Shown piece by piece: positions 24,237 to 34,125 of a DNA stretch of 64,000 nt. How positions within the stretch are numbered: position 1 is the stretch's first letter; each line of letters opens with the position of its first letter. The DNA comes from Hawksworthiomyces lignivorus (Eukaryota > Ascomycota > Sordariomycetes > Ophiostomatales > Ophiostomataceae). The stretch is taken from positions 62,001-126,000 of the forward strand of contig NTMA01000041.1 of assembly GCA_002917075.1 (NCBI GenBank), given 5' to 3'. The notes under the pieces are model-generated. The model was given only the letters and a program-made list of their open reading frames with translations. It did no database searches and was not told the origin of the DNA. Both the position numbers and the translations under genes were made by a program.

Positions 24237-26744
24237 TCATGCCCAAGCATTTAGGTTTGCCAAGATGCACGCTTCACCGGCGCTGCCGTCGCGAGTCACC
24301 AGCTCACCGATGCGGTAGACGGTCTCTCCTGCCGCCTCCAGCGTGGAAGTCACCTGCGCTACCTCCGCAGCGCCCACAGCCACCACCATGCCGATGCCGT
24401 TGTTGAACGTCCGTGCCATCTCCGCGGCAGTCACGTTGCCCTGCTGGCGAAGCCAGCCAAACACGGGCGGCACCGGCCACGTTGTCACGTCGATGGCGGC
24501 GGCCAGGTGCGGCGGCAGCATGCGCGGCACGTTCTCGGTCAGGCCGCCGCCTGTGATGTGCGCCAGGCCCTTGATGTGCGATACAATCTGGAGCACGGAG
24601 CGCACATAGATGCGGGTCGGCTTCAGGAGGCTCGCGCCGATAGAGACGCCTGCGGAGGATTCCCGCTCCCACGGCGCCGGGTCTGTGTAGGCGAGGCCGG
24701 CGCGCTGCTCGACGATGCGGCGGACCAGGGAGAAGCCGTTGGAGTGGACGCCGTTGGAGGCGATGCCCAGCAGGACGTCTCCGGGGGCCATGGCGTCCAG
24801 GCGCGGCAGGCGGGCCGCGCCGTACATGACGCCGACGGCGGCGCCGGCGGCGTCGTATTCGTCGCCCTGGTACATGTCGGGCATCTCGGCGGTCTCGCCG
24901 CCGACGAGGGCGCAGCCGGCTTCGCGGCAGCCGGCGGCGACGCCCTCGACAAAGGCGGCGGCGATGTCGCCGTCGAGGCGGCTGCAGCCGATGTAGTCGA
25001 GGAACATGAGGGGGCGGGCGCCCTGGACGACGAGGTCGTTGACGTTCATGGCGACGAGGTCGATGCCGACGGTGTCGTGCTTGCCGAGGGCGAGGGCGAT
25101 CTTGAGCTTGGTGCCGACGCCGTCGATGGCGCCGACGAGGATGGGCAGGGCGTCGGCGGGGCCCAGGCCGGCGCGGGCCAGGTCGACCTCGCCGCCGAAG
25201 CCGCCGATCTCGGCGTCGGCGCCGGGGATGGCGGTGGAGGCGACGGCCTTCTTGATGCGCTGGACGAGGGCGTTGCCGGCCTCGATGCTGACGCCGGCCT
25301 CGGCGTACGACATGGACGCTGGGGGAGCGGCGGCGGCGGCGGCGGCAGCAGCGGCGGGGGCAGCAGTCTTGCGGAACGCGCGGTGGGCAATGTCCTTGCG
25401 GTAGTGCATGTTGTCGAACTGGATGAGGGGGATGCCCTCGGCGTAGGCCTTGGCGACGGCGGCCTCGAGAGTGGCGGCGGTGGCGGTGGCGGCGATGACG
25501 CGGCCGCCCGACGTCTGCAGGGCGCGGCCGCCGTCGGCGGCGCGCTTGGTGCCGGCGTGGAAGATGGTGATGCCGGAGCCGGGGGCGGGCTCGCCGACGA
25601 CCATGGGGGTGCCCTTGGCGTAGGAGGCCGGGTAGCCGCCGGCGGCGACGACGACGGTGGCGCTGAAGCGGTGGTCGATGCGGAGGGGTACGGAGTCGAG
25701 GCAGCCGCGGGTGCAGGCCAGCATGACCTCGGCCAGGTCGGTGTCGGCGGACAGCAGGGGCAGGACGGTCTGGGTCTCGGGGTCGCCGAAGCGCACGTTG
25801 TACTCGAGGACCTTGGGGTCGCCGCTCGGGGTGATCATGAGGCCGGTGAAGAGCAGGCCGCGGAAGGGCCGCCAGTCGCGGCGCATGCCGGCGATGGTGG
25901 GCTCGAGGACCTCGCGGTCGATGCGGGCGAGCAGCGCGGGCGTGGCCAGCTGGGTGGGCGCGTAGCAGCCCATGCCGCCCGTGTTGGGCCCGCGGTCGCC
26001 GTCGAAGACGCGCTTGTGGTCCTGGGCGGCGGGCAGCGACCGGATGGTGTAGCCGTCGCAGAAGCTGAGGATGCTGAGCTCGTCGCCCTCGAGAAACTCC
26101 TCGACGACGACCTCGCGCCCGGCCTCGGCGCCAAAGTCGAGGTCCACCATGATGCTCTTGAGCGCGGCCAGCGCCTCGGCCCGCGTCAGCGGCAGGATCA
26201 CGCCCTTGCCGGCGGCGATGCCGGTCGCCTTGATCACGATGGCCGGCGCGGCCGGCGTGACGCCGTCAGCGGCGGTGGCGCTGCGGCTAGCGGGCACCAC
26301 GCTCTCGACGTAGGCGCAGGCCGCCGCGTAGTCGTCAAAGTTGCGGTACGCGGCCGTGGGAATGCCGTGGCGCTGCATAAAGTCCTTGCTGTACGTCTTG
26401 CTGGCCTCGAGGACGGCGGCCTCCTTGCTGGGGCCGAAGCAGGGGATGCCGACGGCGCGGAAGGGCGCCTCGATGCCCTCGACCAGCGGCGCCTCCGGCC
26501 CGGGCACCACCAGCTGGACGCCCTCGCGCTGGGCCAGGCGCACCAGGCTGGCAAAGTCCTCGGCCGTGGCCACGTCCGCGGCGACGTTCTCGGTCTTGGG
26601 GCACGCCGCAGTGCCACCGTTGCCGGGCACCGCGAGGATGCGGGCGACGCGCGGCGACTGGGCGAGCTTCCAGGCCAGGGCGTGCTCGCGGCCGCCGTTG
26701 CCCACGAGGAGGATGGTGAGGGGCTCCGAGGTGGAAGAGGCCAT
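24237..26744 (-). CDS. ADE5,7: Bifunctional GARS-AIRS of purine synthesis (Ade5,7)
   Basis: Single exon of 835 residues. The N-terminal half is phosphoribosylamine-glycine ligase (ATP-grasp; step 2 of IMP synthesis): ILLVGNGGREHALAWKL at residues 9-25, VIKATGIAAGKGV, and the hallmark YNVRFGDPETQ. The C-terminal half, from about residue 478, is phosphoribosylformylglycinamidine cyclo-ligase (step 5): DGVGTKLKIA, GGETAEMP and GGGLTENVPRMLP. A poly-Ala/Pro linker (about residues 459-476) joins them. The start is MASSTSEPLTILLV; an open stretch upstream has no conserved residues. Third positions are overwhelmingly G or C, far more than in neighbouring genes, which also leaves very long stop-free frames on the opposite strand. 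Confidence 0.97.
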   Translation of the reverse strand: MASSTSEPLTILLVGNGGREHALAWKLAQSPRVARILAVPGNGGTAACPKTENVAADVATAEDFASLVRLAQREGVQLVVPGPEAPLVEGIEAPFRAVGIPCFGPSKEAAVLEASKTYSKDFMQRHGIPTAAYRNFDDYAAACAYVESVVPASRSATAADGVTPAAPAIVIKATGIAAGKGVILPLTRAEALAALKSIMVDLDFGAEAGREVVVEEFLEGDELSILSFCDGYTIRSLPAAQDHKRVFDGDRGPNTGGMGCYAPTQLATPALLARIDREVLEPTIAGMRRDWRPFRGLLFTGLMITPSGDPKVLEYNVRFGDPETQTVLPLLSADTDLAEVMLACTRGCLDSVPLRIDHRFSATVVVAAGGYPASYAKGTPMVVGEPAPGSGITIFHAGTKRAADGGRALQTSGGRVIAATATAATLEAAVAKAYAEGIPLIQFDNMHYRKDIAHRAFRKTAAPAAAAAAAAAAPPASMSYAEAGVSIEAGNALVQRIKKAVASTAIPGADAEIGGFGGEVDLARAGLGPADALPILVGAIDGVGTKLKIALALGKHDTVGIDLVAMNVNDLVVQGARPLMFLDYIGCSRLDGDIAAAFVEGVAAGCREAGCALVGGETAEMPDMYQGDEYDAAGAAVGVMYGAARLPRLDAMAPGDVLLGIASNGVHSNGFSLVRRIVEQRAGLAYTDPAPWERESSAGVSIGASLLKPTRIYVRSVLQIVSHIKGLAHITGGGLTENVPRMLPPHLAAAIDVTTWPVPPVFGWLRQQGNVTAAEMARTFNNGIGMVVAVGAAEVAQVTSTLEAAGETVYRIGELVTRDGSAGEACILANLNAWA

Positions 26745-29700
26745 TCTGACTTGCAAAAAAGACAGAAGGAAAGAAAGAAAGACCAAAAAAAAAGTAGTGT
26801 GGCTAAAGCAGAACCGATGTTCTCAACAGATCAAGTCGAAAGCAGACCACAGAATGGTCGTGCTGTGCTGCAGCTGTCGTCGCTGGTTGGACCTTTGAGC
26901 TGTCAGTCCATTCCAAAGGAAGAAGTTTCTATCAATGCTATTTTTTTTTCTCTTTATCGCAGGAGCTAGCTCTACGCCGTATACTATTTCACTAATAACA
27001 CCCTTCCGCATACGGAGGATTGTACAGTAAATTTTTTCTTTTTTTCTTTTTTTCTTTACCTTCCCGCGCCAGTCGATTTTTTTTTTTTCTGCCACCCTCC
27101 TGGAAGCTAAGAAAATGCTGTACTAATAAACCCCGCCATCCAAAGTGTAAGTGGAAAAAAAAAAAAAGAAAAAAAAAAGAAAAAGCCATGAGTCTCACCA
27201 ATTGGACGCCATGCAAAGTCTTATCTATTGGCCAGAATAAATGGGCACATGATAAGATCCTTAATGATAACAAGCTTCACCTGCATACAAAGACCACGCG
27301 CTGACCTAGACCGCGTTGTTGAGGCCAGACGGTGCAGACTGCAAAGGTGAGAAAAACTGTGCCTACAACAAATGGCCAAGTACTCGCTCTTATTGATTGG
27401 CCTTCGGTGCGTGAACTTATTTTTAAATTATTAGTATAGTTAACCCTTACGCCCGGCATATCAATTTTTTTTTCTTGAACGTGTCAGAAAGACAAACATA
27501 GCACACTTGGGCCGACGTTTACCAATGAAACATAGAGCATCTCGCTTCAAACGGCTCCAGTGAACCTGTCTTATCAACACAATTCGCATCCAAACATATC
27601 GAGGTTCCCAGGTAGTTCCTAAGTCTTGGTGGTATTTTTGTGTTCTTTCTTTCAAGACCTGGCCTTGGAGTATTAAAGTATCAGAGAAAACTGACTTGAG
27701 CAGGTTCTGGCCGCTACGTTATTGCTCTAATGCGAAAGCTCCTGCATCGGGAAATGATGGTGACTTGCTGCTCCCAGTGGTTGAAAATATTCCTCAGGGG
27801 GTCGTTGTCCCAGTACAATTTCAGAGTGTTCTCGTTACAACTTTCGTGGTCCCTTATCCGAGCATGACGGAGGGTTTTCCGTTGAGAGAGAGGGTCACTT
27901 GTTTCTCTGATCACTTGTTTAGTCGGTTGGAAAGACATCGATACGTCAACATAGCAGACGCAACGCAAAAAATGGCGCGGAAAATGCCTAGATGCAGTAA
28001 TACTGGCAGCAGCTCAAGCATTAAAATAGCGGGAGACCCACCAATGGCAGGGGGACGGGGATGTCAGGATATCTTGCCGGTATCAGAGACCTCCCGAGAC
28101 AAGTGATATGTGGGCGGGGACGGGGAGAGACAGTGCAGGCTTACTGCGTTGTGCTCATAAGGCGTACGGACCCATCCTGCACGGACCTTGGTTCGCTTTC
28201 GTAATGTAGCCCAGTTGGCTAATGGGTTTGCAAATGCACACGCCTTGGAACAAAATAAGGGGGGGAGGTAAACAAGATTGCACCCAGCCCGTAATGGTCT
28301 CCTTCACGAACCTGTCTCCCAAGGTTCATGCTTCCTGTGTCGAAGATACACGCAGTATAAGTGATGTAATTGCAAATATGGATCCTGGAACAATTTCCTT
28401 CTATCAAACAATCATTTACCTGGGAAGAGGGTATCTGTGCTCGCAACAATTGGCTCACAAAAATGGCGGTCACTGGTATTCTTTTTTTTTTACCACTGTA
28501 ATAGGTATAATTTCTGCAAGTACACGATGGAAATATAGCAACGGCAGCCGCGTTGACATACCCTGAACCCTAGGCGATGGTCTTTTATTAGACCGTGCTC
28601 ATCGTGAGACTACAAAATCAGCAGAAGAGTTGTTTGATTATTGCTACGCTTCTATTGAATTGGAAAGTCACCAGAGCCATTTGGAGTAAAAGCGAGGATA
28701 AAATCACCAGCTAAAGAAGCCTGCAGCTGCGTACAGCCCGCAAGTGGCAGTTTTGCAATGATCAAGCTACCATAGAGACGTTTATGAAAGACTTAAAATG
28801 GGAATACTATGGCTACTGGAGTGGCCGCTTCATATCCAAATGATGAAACCCGGCATACTTCTTTTTCAAGTTTAAATTAATATGAATTTTTTCAGCTGCC
28901 ATAGAGTTACTGTCCTCGAAAGGATTCAGCGGTAGACATTTACGTCGTAGGTATTTGGTACTACTTTTATGGAGACTTTCCCAACTAGCCCTTGTTCTCT
29001 ACTCCGTAATCTCGTTGCAAAAAGATCATCTCTCTTGAGTGGGTACTCCGTACAGGCAGCTACTCATGGTAGAATCCCCACTGCTAGAAAACAGTGGCAC
29101 TTCTAGCCATATAAGCATAAACATCGTTCGCTTTCTTTTGACGCCTCTCGCCGGGCACATAGTTCTTACACACAACAGTTTGCTCCAGCTCTATCGAGAG
29201 CACAAAGCCATACCTTCTTGGCTTTCCATGCATGTACACATACAAGGCAGCTCATGAATAATGCTGGCCCACAATGATACTGTGATTAGCAGCGCCCGAG
29301 AGCTGTTTTTGGCAATGAAGAGCAGGGGGTACGAAGCCCGTCCAAGTCAGTGAATATTGGTTCCGAGATATGGCTTTGGTCACTGTCATCCTTGTCCTTC
29401 TGGGCTGAAGACGCCCCATATGTTCCTGCAAGTGTGACGCCGCACAAAAATGGTCGCCGTCCTCTCTGAGGGCAAGTCTTAGGGCCAGGGTCTTCAGAAA
29501 TTCAACCTGATTACCATCGGGGGCTGCTGCCTGTTTCCTCCTTGTCAAAAATTAAGCCCTTCTCGACTGGAAACCGCACAGGTGAAAATTGTCGTTATTT
29601 TGGTGGCTTTTGTTTCCAGCGTGTGACCGGAATGGTCTCTGTTATGCATATTTTCTTTCATCCAAACAACGGCCGAAGCCTACCACCACAAAACCTCTTG

Positions 29701-29747
29701 TGACAGATATTTCTGGGTGGCACGAAAGACATCTGTGCATCATACTT
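26745..29747. other. Left flank of the accessory region, no gene supported
   Basis: About 3 kb. The first 500 bases hold the ADE5,7 promoter and A/T-rich tracts (27030-27180). On the plus strand 27696-28106 is an open frame of 136 codons with no ATG before its middle and no domain. On the minus strand 29252-29548 is an open frame of 98 codons. Either could be a gene remnant, but I cannot support either as functional. Confidence 0.4.
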
Positions 29748-30493
29748 ATGTCTAACCAACAGCAGAGCTGGCCGCCTGGTCAACTCTGGATTGGCGACAG
29801 CCAAGTAGTCTGTCCTTGCGGCCAGGAGATTGCTGTGCGCCAACAAAACCACGAGGGCGGCTGTGCATGTTCGTTTCCTTTTTTGTTTCTCCTTTATGTT
29901 CCCAAGAACATTGTCGAGTGACTAACTTGTGGTCATAGATTGGGTATGTCGATGCGGCCTTCCCCTACTGTGGGAAAAACAAGCAGTCAAGACCGTCGAG
30001 CAGGCATTAATCCTTCACCAGCCTTCGAATACCATTTTACCCAACAGTGTTTCCTCAGATAGCACTCGATGTTCAGATGATTCAAATTCGAGAAAGGCAG
30101 CTGTGTGTATTGATCACAGCAATATATGTAACAATAAGGTTGTGGCGATAGGCGGGAAGATCATATTCAATCATATCGAGCGTGAGTCAGTTTCTATCCT
30201 CTTTAACCAACCTCACCCCGAATATATACACTCGTTGGCTGGTGAATAAATTTCCTTTCTGTGTTCTAATCAACCTCACAACTTCTCCAGTTGGGAAAGA
30301 CCAGACATGTGCGAATCTCATTTTCCCACACCAAAACGGCCAGGCTGCGGCGGACTCACTCAAGATAAAAATTCCAATACCTGACAAGGGCCTCACCATG
30401 ATTATTTCGGTTCCGGCAAACGACAATATTCCGCAGGTTTTATACCATTTCTGCCGTGAAATGTATGCAGTGACATCTAGTAACGAATCATAG
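29748..30493 (+). CDS. Unrecognised Cys-rich 188-residue protein, three exons
   Basis: I do not recognise the family. Exons 29748-29868, 29939-30181 and 30291-30493 total exactly 189 codons. Intron 1 is 70 bases (GTTCGT donor, GACTAAC branch site, CATAG acceptor); intron 2 is 109 bases (GTGAGT donor, CTCCAG acceptor). The N-terminus has CPCGQ near residue 22, then H35 and C39, then WVCRCG at 42-47, a spacing that could bind zinc. Residues 98-113 (I98..S101..I103..N106-K-V-V-A-I-G-G) match the 18-residue repeat of the STAND-domain gene at 34.1-35.2 kb. The C-terminal 65 residues look like a small globular segment. The start is uncertain because the frame stays open upstream. It lies 1.8 kb from the Q/N-rich motif gene. 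Confidence 0.5.
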
Positions 30494-31416
30494 CTGCAAG
30501 AAGGGATTGAATATACCACTCTAGGTAGTATTGCATAGCTTTCTACAGATAGCCTTAGAATGCCGAGTTGGACAGCCCTTCGACAGGCTGCAAGAGCTAT
30601 GTGCACTTCTGCATTGTGATGCCCATAAATTGAGCTATGCCGATGGGTAATACGACCTCTAGTCTATCCTCCCAGACTTAGTCGACCTCTGTCTTGGCCC
30701 GCGTAGTTATTTTCCCTGAAAAAAAATCTTATCTTTTTTTAAGGCTCTGGAATCTTCTCGGTCGTTTTCTTAGTCCAGTAGAAAATCAAACAACATCAGC
30801 GATAGACACATAATAAAAAGGACAGAAAAAAAGAAAGAAGAAAGAGAAATCAATACTGTGACAGGTAGCCCATAGCACGAGCGTACTCCACATTATGCAC
30901 TTGAGGTTGCAACTAGCAAGGATAAGAATCCATATCAGCCTTGCTCACAAGGGTCCCAAAAATGATACACCAGCGCCACCCAACCCCCAATCACACTCAC
31001 TGGGGAATGGGCGAACAGAGACCTATGGAAGGTAGTAATGCGTATAGCTGGTCAGCAGGGACACCAGCTTTCGTTCTTGATAGCGATTTCTTCCTGTTTC
31101 CACTGGATGCTGGTCACCCTTTTTCAGTGGCAGTGTCATAGAGTCACTGACCTGAGCCGGCGGTTTTTTATCAATAGCAGTGGTTTAATATAGTTACCGA
31201 TACACTTTCCTTTGTCTACTGAGTTTTGCTGGCCTTCAAATATATATATATACACGTGAACAATCAACTGGTTTCCTGGTCTAGTAAGATGGAGCAGTGT
31301 TGTACACACCCCATCGCAGTGTGATTGGAGGGCCATCCACCAGCCGTCTGTAGATGCTCGGAGACATAGACGCAATGAATTTTGTTGGGGGGGAGGGTGA
31401 TAATGTGCAGTTCTTA
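30494..31416. other. No gene seen
   Basis: About 0.9 kb containing short frames only, an A-rich patch near 30720-30850 and a short TATA microsatellite near 31239-31253. Confidence 0.5.
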
Positions 31417-31602
31417 TTAAATCTGATACTCATTAGCGTAGGCATCATCTGGCATGTACCTGGTGTCTACAAACTCTTTCGTGCCCTTAGGTTTGGAAAA
31501 TCCTTCCGATTCAAGCAGCAGCCGCCGCGCGCCAAAAGGCGTAAAAGCGGCCAACCTAGATAAAGATGCGTCCGAGCGTCGTCCCATTTGACTTCCCATC
31601 AT
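31417..31602 (-). CDS. Possible small protein or terminal exon, 61 codons
   Basis: An ATG-initiated minus-strand frame (MMGSQMGRRSDASLSRL to DDAYANEYQI) has balanced, charged composition and could be the last exon of a longer gene; an upstream TCTAG could serve as an acceptor. The opposite strand over part of the same DNA also has an open frame (31354-31563) with a hydrophobic segment. I recognise neither. Treat as tentative. Confidence 0.25.
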   Translation of the reverse strand: MMGSQMGRRSDASLSRLAAFTPFGARRLLLESEGFSKPKGTKEFVDTRYMPDDAYANEYQI

Positions 31603-32247
31603 GAAAAATTGGATTCCATTGGCAGCGGCTGAAATTGAGCAAATTTTACACAGTAGAGTATACATGGGTACTGGAAGACTGGTGGCCTTTGAACTGGCAT
31701 GGCTCCATATTTAGAAGAAGCCGTTATTAGTCTACTTGCCATTTGCAACAGAGAGTTGCTGTTCAAACTTGGAAACCTTAGCGCGCCAAACACCCCAGCA
31801 CTCTAAAAGCTGATAAAAGTGTGTGGATTGTTCTTTTGGGCAACCTAGCTAGGGGTTACTGATACCAAAACTCATAAATTGTGAAGAGTTATGCGGCTCC
31901 CAAGGTTTCACGGTTTCAGCCGCCAGCATATAGCTCGCGCCAAAATCCTTATGTGGCTGTAAAGGAAAGACCCAGTTTTAACCAAGGCTCTGTTGTTCTA
32001 CCTAGAGATTCATACATACTAAGTGCTATCTACTATCCCATTTTTCGTGTAAGCCTATCGAGTAGATTCGACATCTTTCAAATGCTTTCCTAGTACAGAT
32101 CTCAGCGCTGGAAATAGGATTCTTCCCCCATCTTTTTTCCCCTCCAAGAAATATAATCTCATATGCGGTCTCCTCTCAATGTCGCATTTAATAGCCAGAA
32201 TTTATTGGATTACCAATATTTTTAGTATTCTTCCTGCTCTCAGGATT
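31603..32247. other. No gene supported
   Basis: AT-rich. A short plus-strand frame starts at ATG 31601 (MKNWIPLAAAEIEQIL) and stops within 40 codons; it may be a fragment. The right end is the 3' flank of the minus-strand gene at 32248. Confidence 0.4.
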
Positions 32248-33032
32248 CTATTGCTCGTTTGATTTGTTCGCCAGATGTCCTACTGCCCCGATAGTTTCCG
32301 GGCCGACTGCACCGATCAGTACAATGCCGTTCCTATCCAGTCGGCTATTTTGGACCTCGAAGGGAGCACCTGAACTCGCCGCAATAACGGCAACAGGGCT
32401 CCTCGTGACGACTGTCCGTTTGATTTTAACCGGAGAGGAGCCCGGAGAGGAGCCCGGAGAGGAGCTCGGAGAGGAACCCTGAGAGGAGCCCTGGTTGCAG
32501 GCATTATTGTTTGAACTGGGTTCCGCGGTTTGTGCAGCAGAGGGTTGAGGCTGATGGGGTGTAGCAGCGTATCTAGGCTGATTGGATTCAGCGTATTGCT
32601 CTGGGCAAGAAGGCCCAGGGTAGTAATTGATGTAGCAGGATGTGGCAGAATATCCAGACTGGTTAAAAGCAGCATTCTGTCCAGGATATGAAGGTCTAGG
32701 ACAGGAATTATACTGGCTAGCTGGAACAGAGTATCTGGACTCATTGGATACGGTGTACCCTCCTGAGTGGAGAGAGCCAGATTGCATATTAGGTTGGCAG
32801 AAAGCAGCATATGGTGCACGACAAAATGTAGGCTGGAAGGGCACGGCGTGAGGATTAAAAGAAGTAAAGACGGTATTACTCCTTGGCTATAACAAAGTCG
32901 AAAGTCAGCATAATCCCAAAGGCTGTAGCCTCTTCTTCAACATTTCAAAATCATTACAGTGAACAAAGTAAATCAAAGTACCGGTAGATCAGGTGTCAGA
33001 TCACCGTTGGCCTGAGGCGGGTTTGCGGACAT
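32248..33032 (-). CDS. Q/N/Y/P/S-rich protein ending in a HET-s-like motif, two exons
   Basis: Unrecognised as a whole. Exons 32982-33032 (MSANPPQANGDLTPDLP) and 32248-32886 encode 229 residues. The 95-base intron has a GTACTT donor, a GCTGAC branch site and a TTATAG acceptor, and joins in phase 0. Residues 18-150 are low-complexity, rich in Asn, Gln, Tyr, Pro and Ser with repeats of the SGYSA/NYYPGPSCPEQY type, resembling a prion-like segment. An SSPGSSPG block follows (imperfect 12-base repeats at 32431-32490). The C-terminus carries V195..S198.L200..N203-G-I-V-L-I-G-A-V-G212, which aligns without gaps to the repeats of the STAND-domain gene 1.1 kb upstream. I infer a partner or regulator in an amyloid-signalling pathway; its biochemical role is unknown. 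Confidence 0.6.
32431..32490. repeat. 12-base imperfect tandem repeat coding SSPG
   Basis: Units close to GGAGAGGAGCCC recur about five times inside the gene above and encode the Ser-Ser-Pro-Gly run. Such units expand and contract easily by slippage. Confidence 0.8.
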
Positions 33033-34125
33033 GTCTGTTTATCGATGGCCTGTTATTTGGGTTAGGCCTGTTGTCTTCAGAACTTATTCATATATGGTCT
33101 CAAGCAGAAGTTAGACTCACAAGTATTAAGACCAAATAATTTACGTATTATTTGAAACTTAGTTGAGGAAAGCTCAACTTAGAAGGCTGGTTGATGTTAA
33201 ATGGGATGGCTTCTAATTCCTGCTGTCGTGGTCCAAATGATCTGACGTCTTATGGGTTCCACTACAAAGCAGAGAGATATAGGTTTCTTGAACGAGACGT
33301 ACATATATAGATAGATTTTGCAGCTTTGAAGTATTGTACGGCAAGAACAAGGCCCTCCCATGGCACACAACGAGGCTAGTATTAGGAACTGGCTGTAAAA
33401 GTTTGCAATTGATTGTTGGACAGGGCGCGTTTCCAAAGTAGCTTCATAGACTGCCTTTTTGAAATAGCTAAGTTATGGATAGGCATTTTGCAACTAAAAG
33501 GCACCCATTCTGACGCCAACACCACCCTCAATCTTGGAGCAGTCAGCCGACGAGGCCGCAAATACTGCCTATTGTGGGCACCACCACTTCGTGGCTCTGG
33601 AGCCCAAGGAGTCGCCGAGACGGCACAAATAGAGGAAGTGAGAGAAATTATTGAAAGTGAACTATATTAGGGAGGTGTGTGAGCAATTTGTATTGGATTG
33701 CTGGATCAGAAATTATGATATCGTCGACCATTCTCAAACTATCAGCAGACACGATGCAGGGCTTGATTCGGCATCGTAAACAGCAGGGAAAGTGCTTTTA
33801 TTAAAATCATGGCGTCGTAGGATCTACTTTTGCTTCGTGAACAATGAGACATGCAGAATAATTTCTCTGCAGCCTCAAAAAGAGACGAGTGGCTCCCGCG
33901 GAACAAGCAAGCCTATTGTGCGATGACGGCTATCTGGATATCAGGCGCAGCATCCTCTTGTAAAAAACACATCAAGTGCTTACTGTACTCCAAAGTGAGA
34001 GTATCACGGCAAACAAAGACAATAGGTATAGTTAATTTTGGGTTACATTGACATTCTTGCTAAAACCTTTTCTAATCCTTAAGGGAACTCTTTACGAGAA
34101 AGGTGCACGGATGGTGCTACTACAG
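33033..34125. other. Spacer with one coding-like fragment
   Basis: About 1.1 kb between two minus-strand motif genes, so it should hold the promoter of the 32.2-33.0 kb gene. On the plus strand 33440-33670 stays open without any ATG and ends at TAG. It reads like a terminal exon or a remnant, with an NTTLNLGAV segment that weakly recalls the local repeat motif. I cannot build upstream exons for it. Confidence 0.35.

Noticed and set aside
24507..26969. 820-codon plus-strand open frame opposite ADE5,7
   Set aside because: It is the mirror of a very GC-rich gene; its product is an Ala/Gly/Asp/Val-biased string with no domain, while the opposite strand encodes an intact, well-conserved two-domain enzyme.
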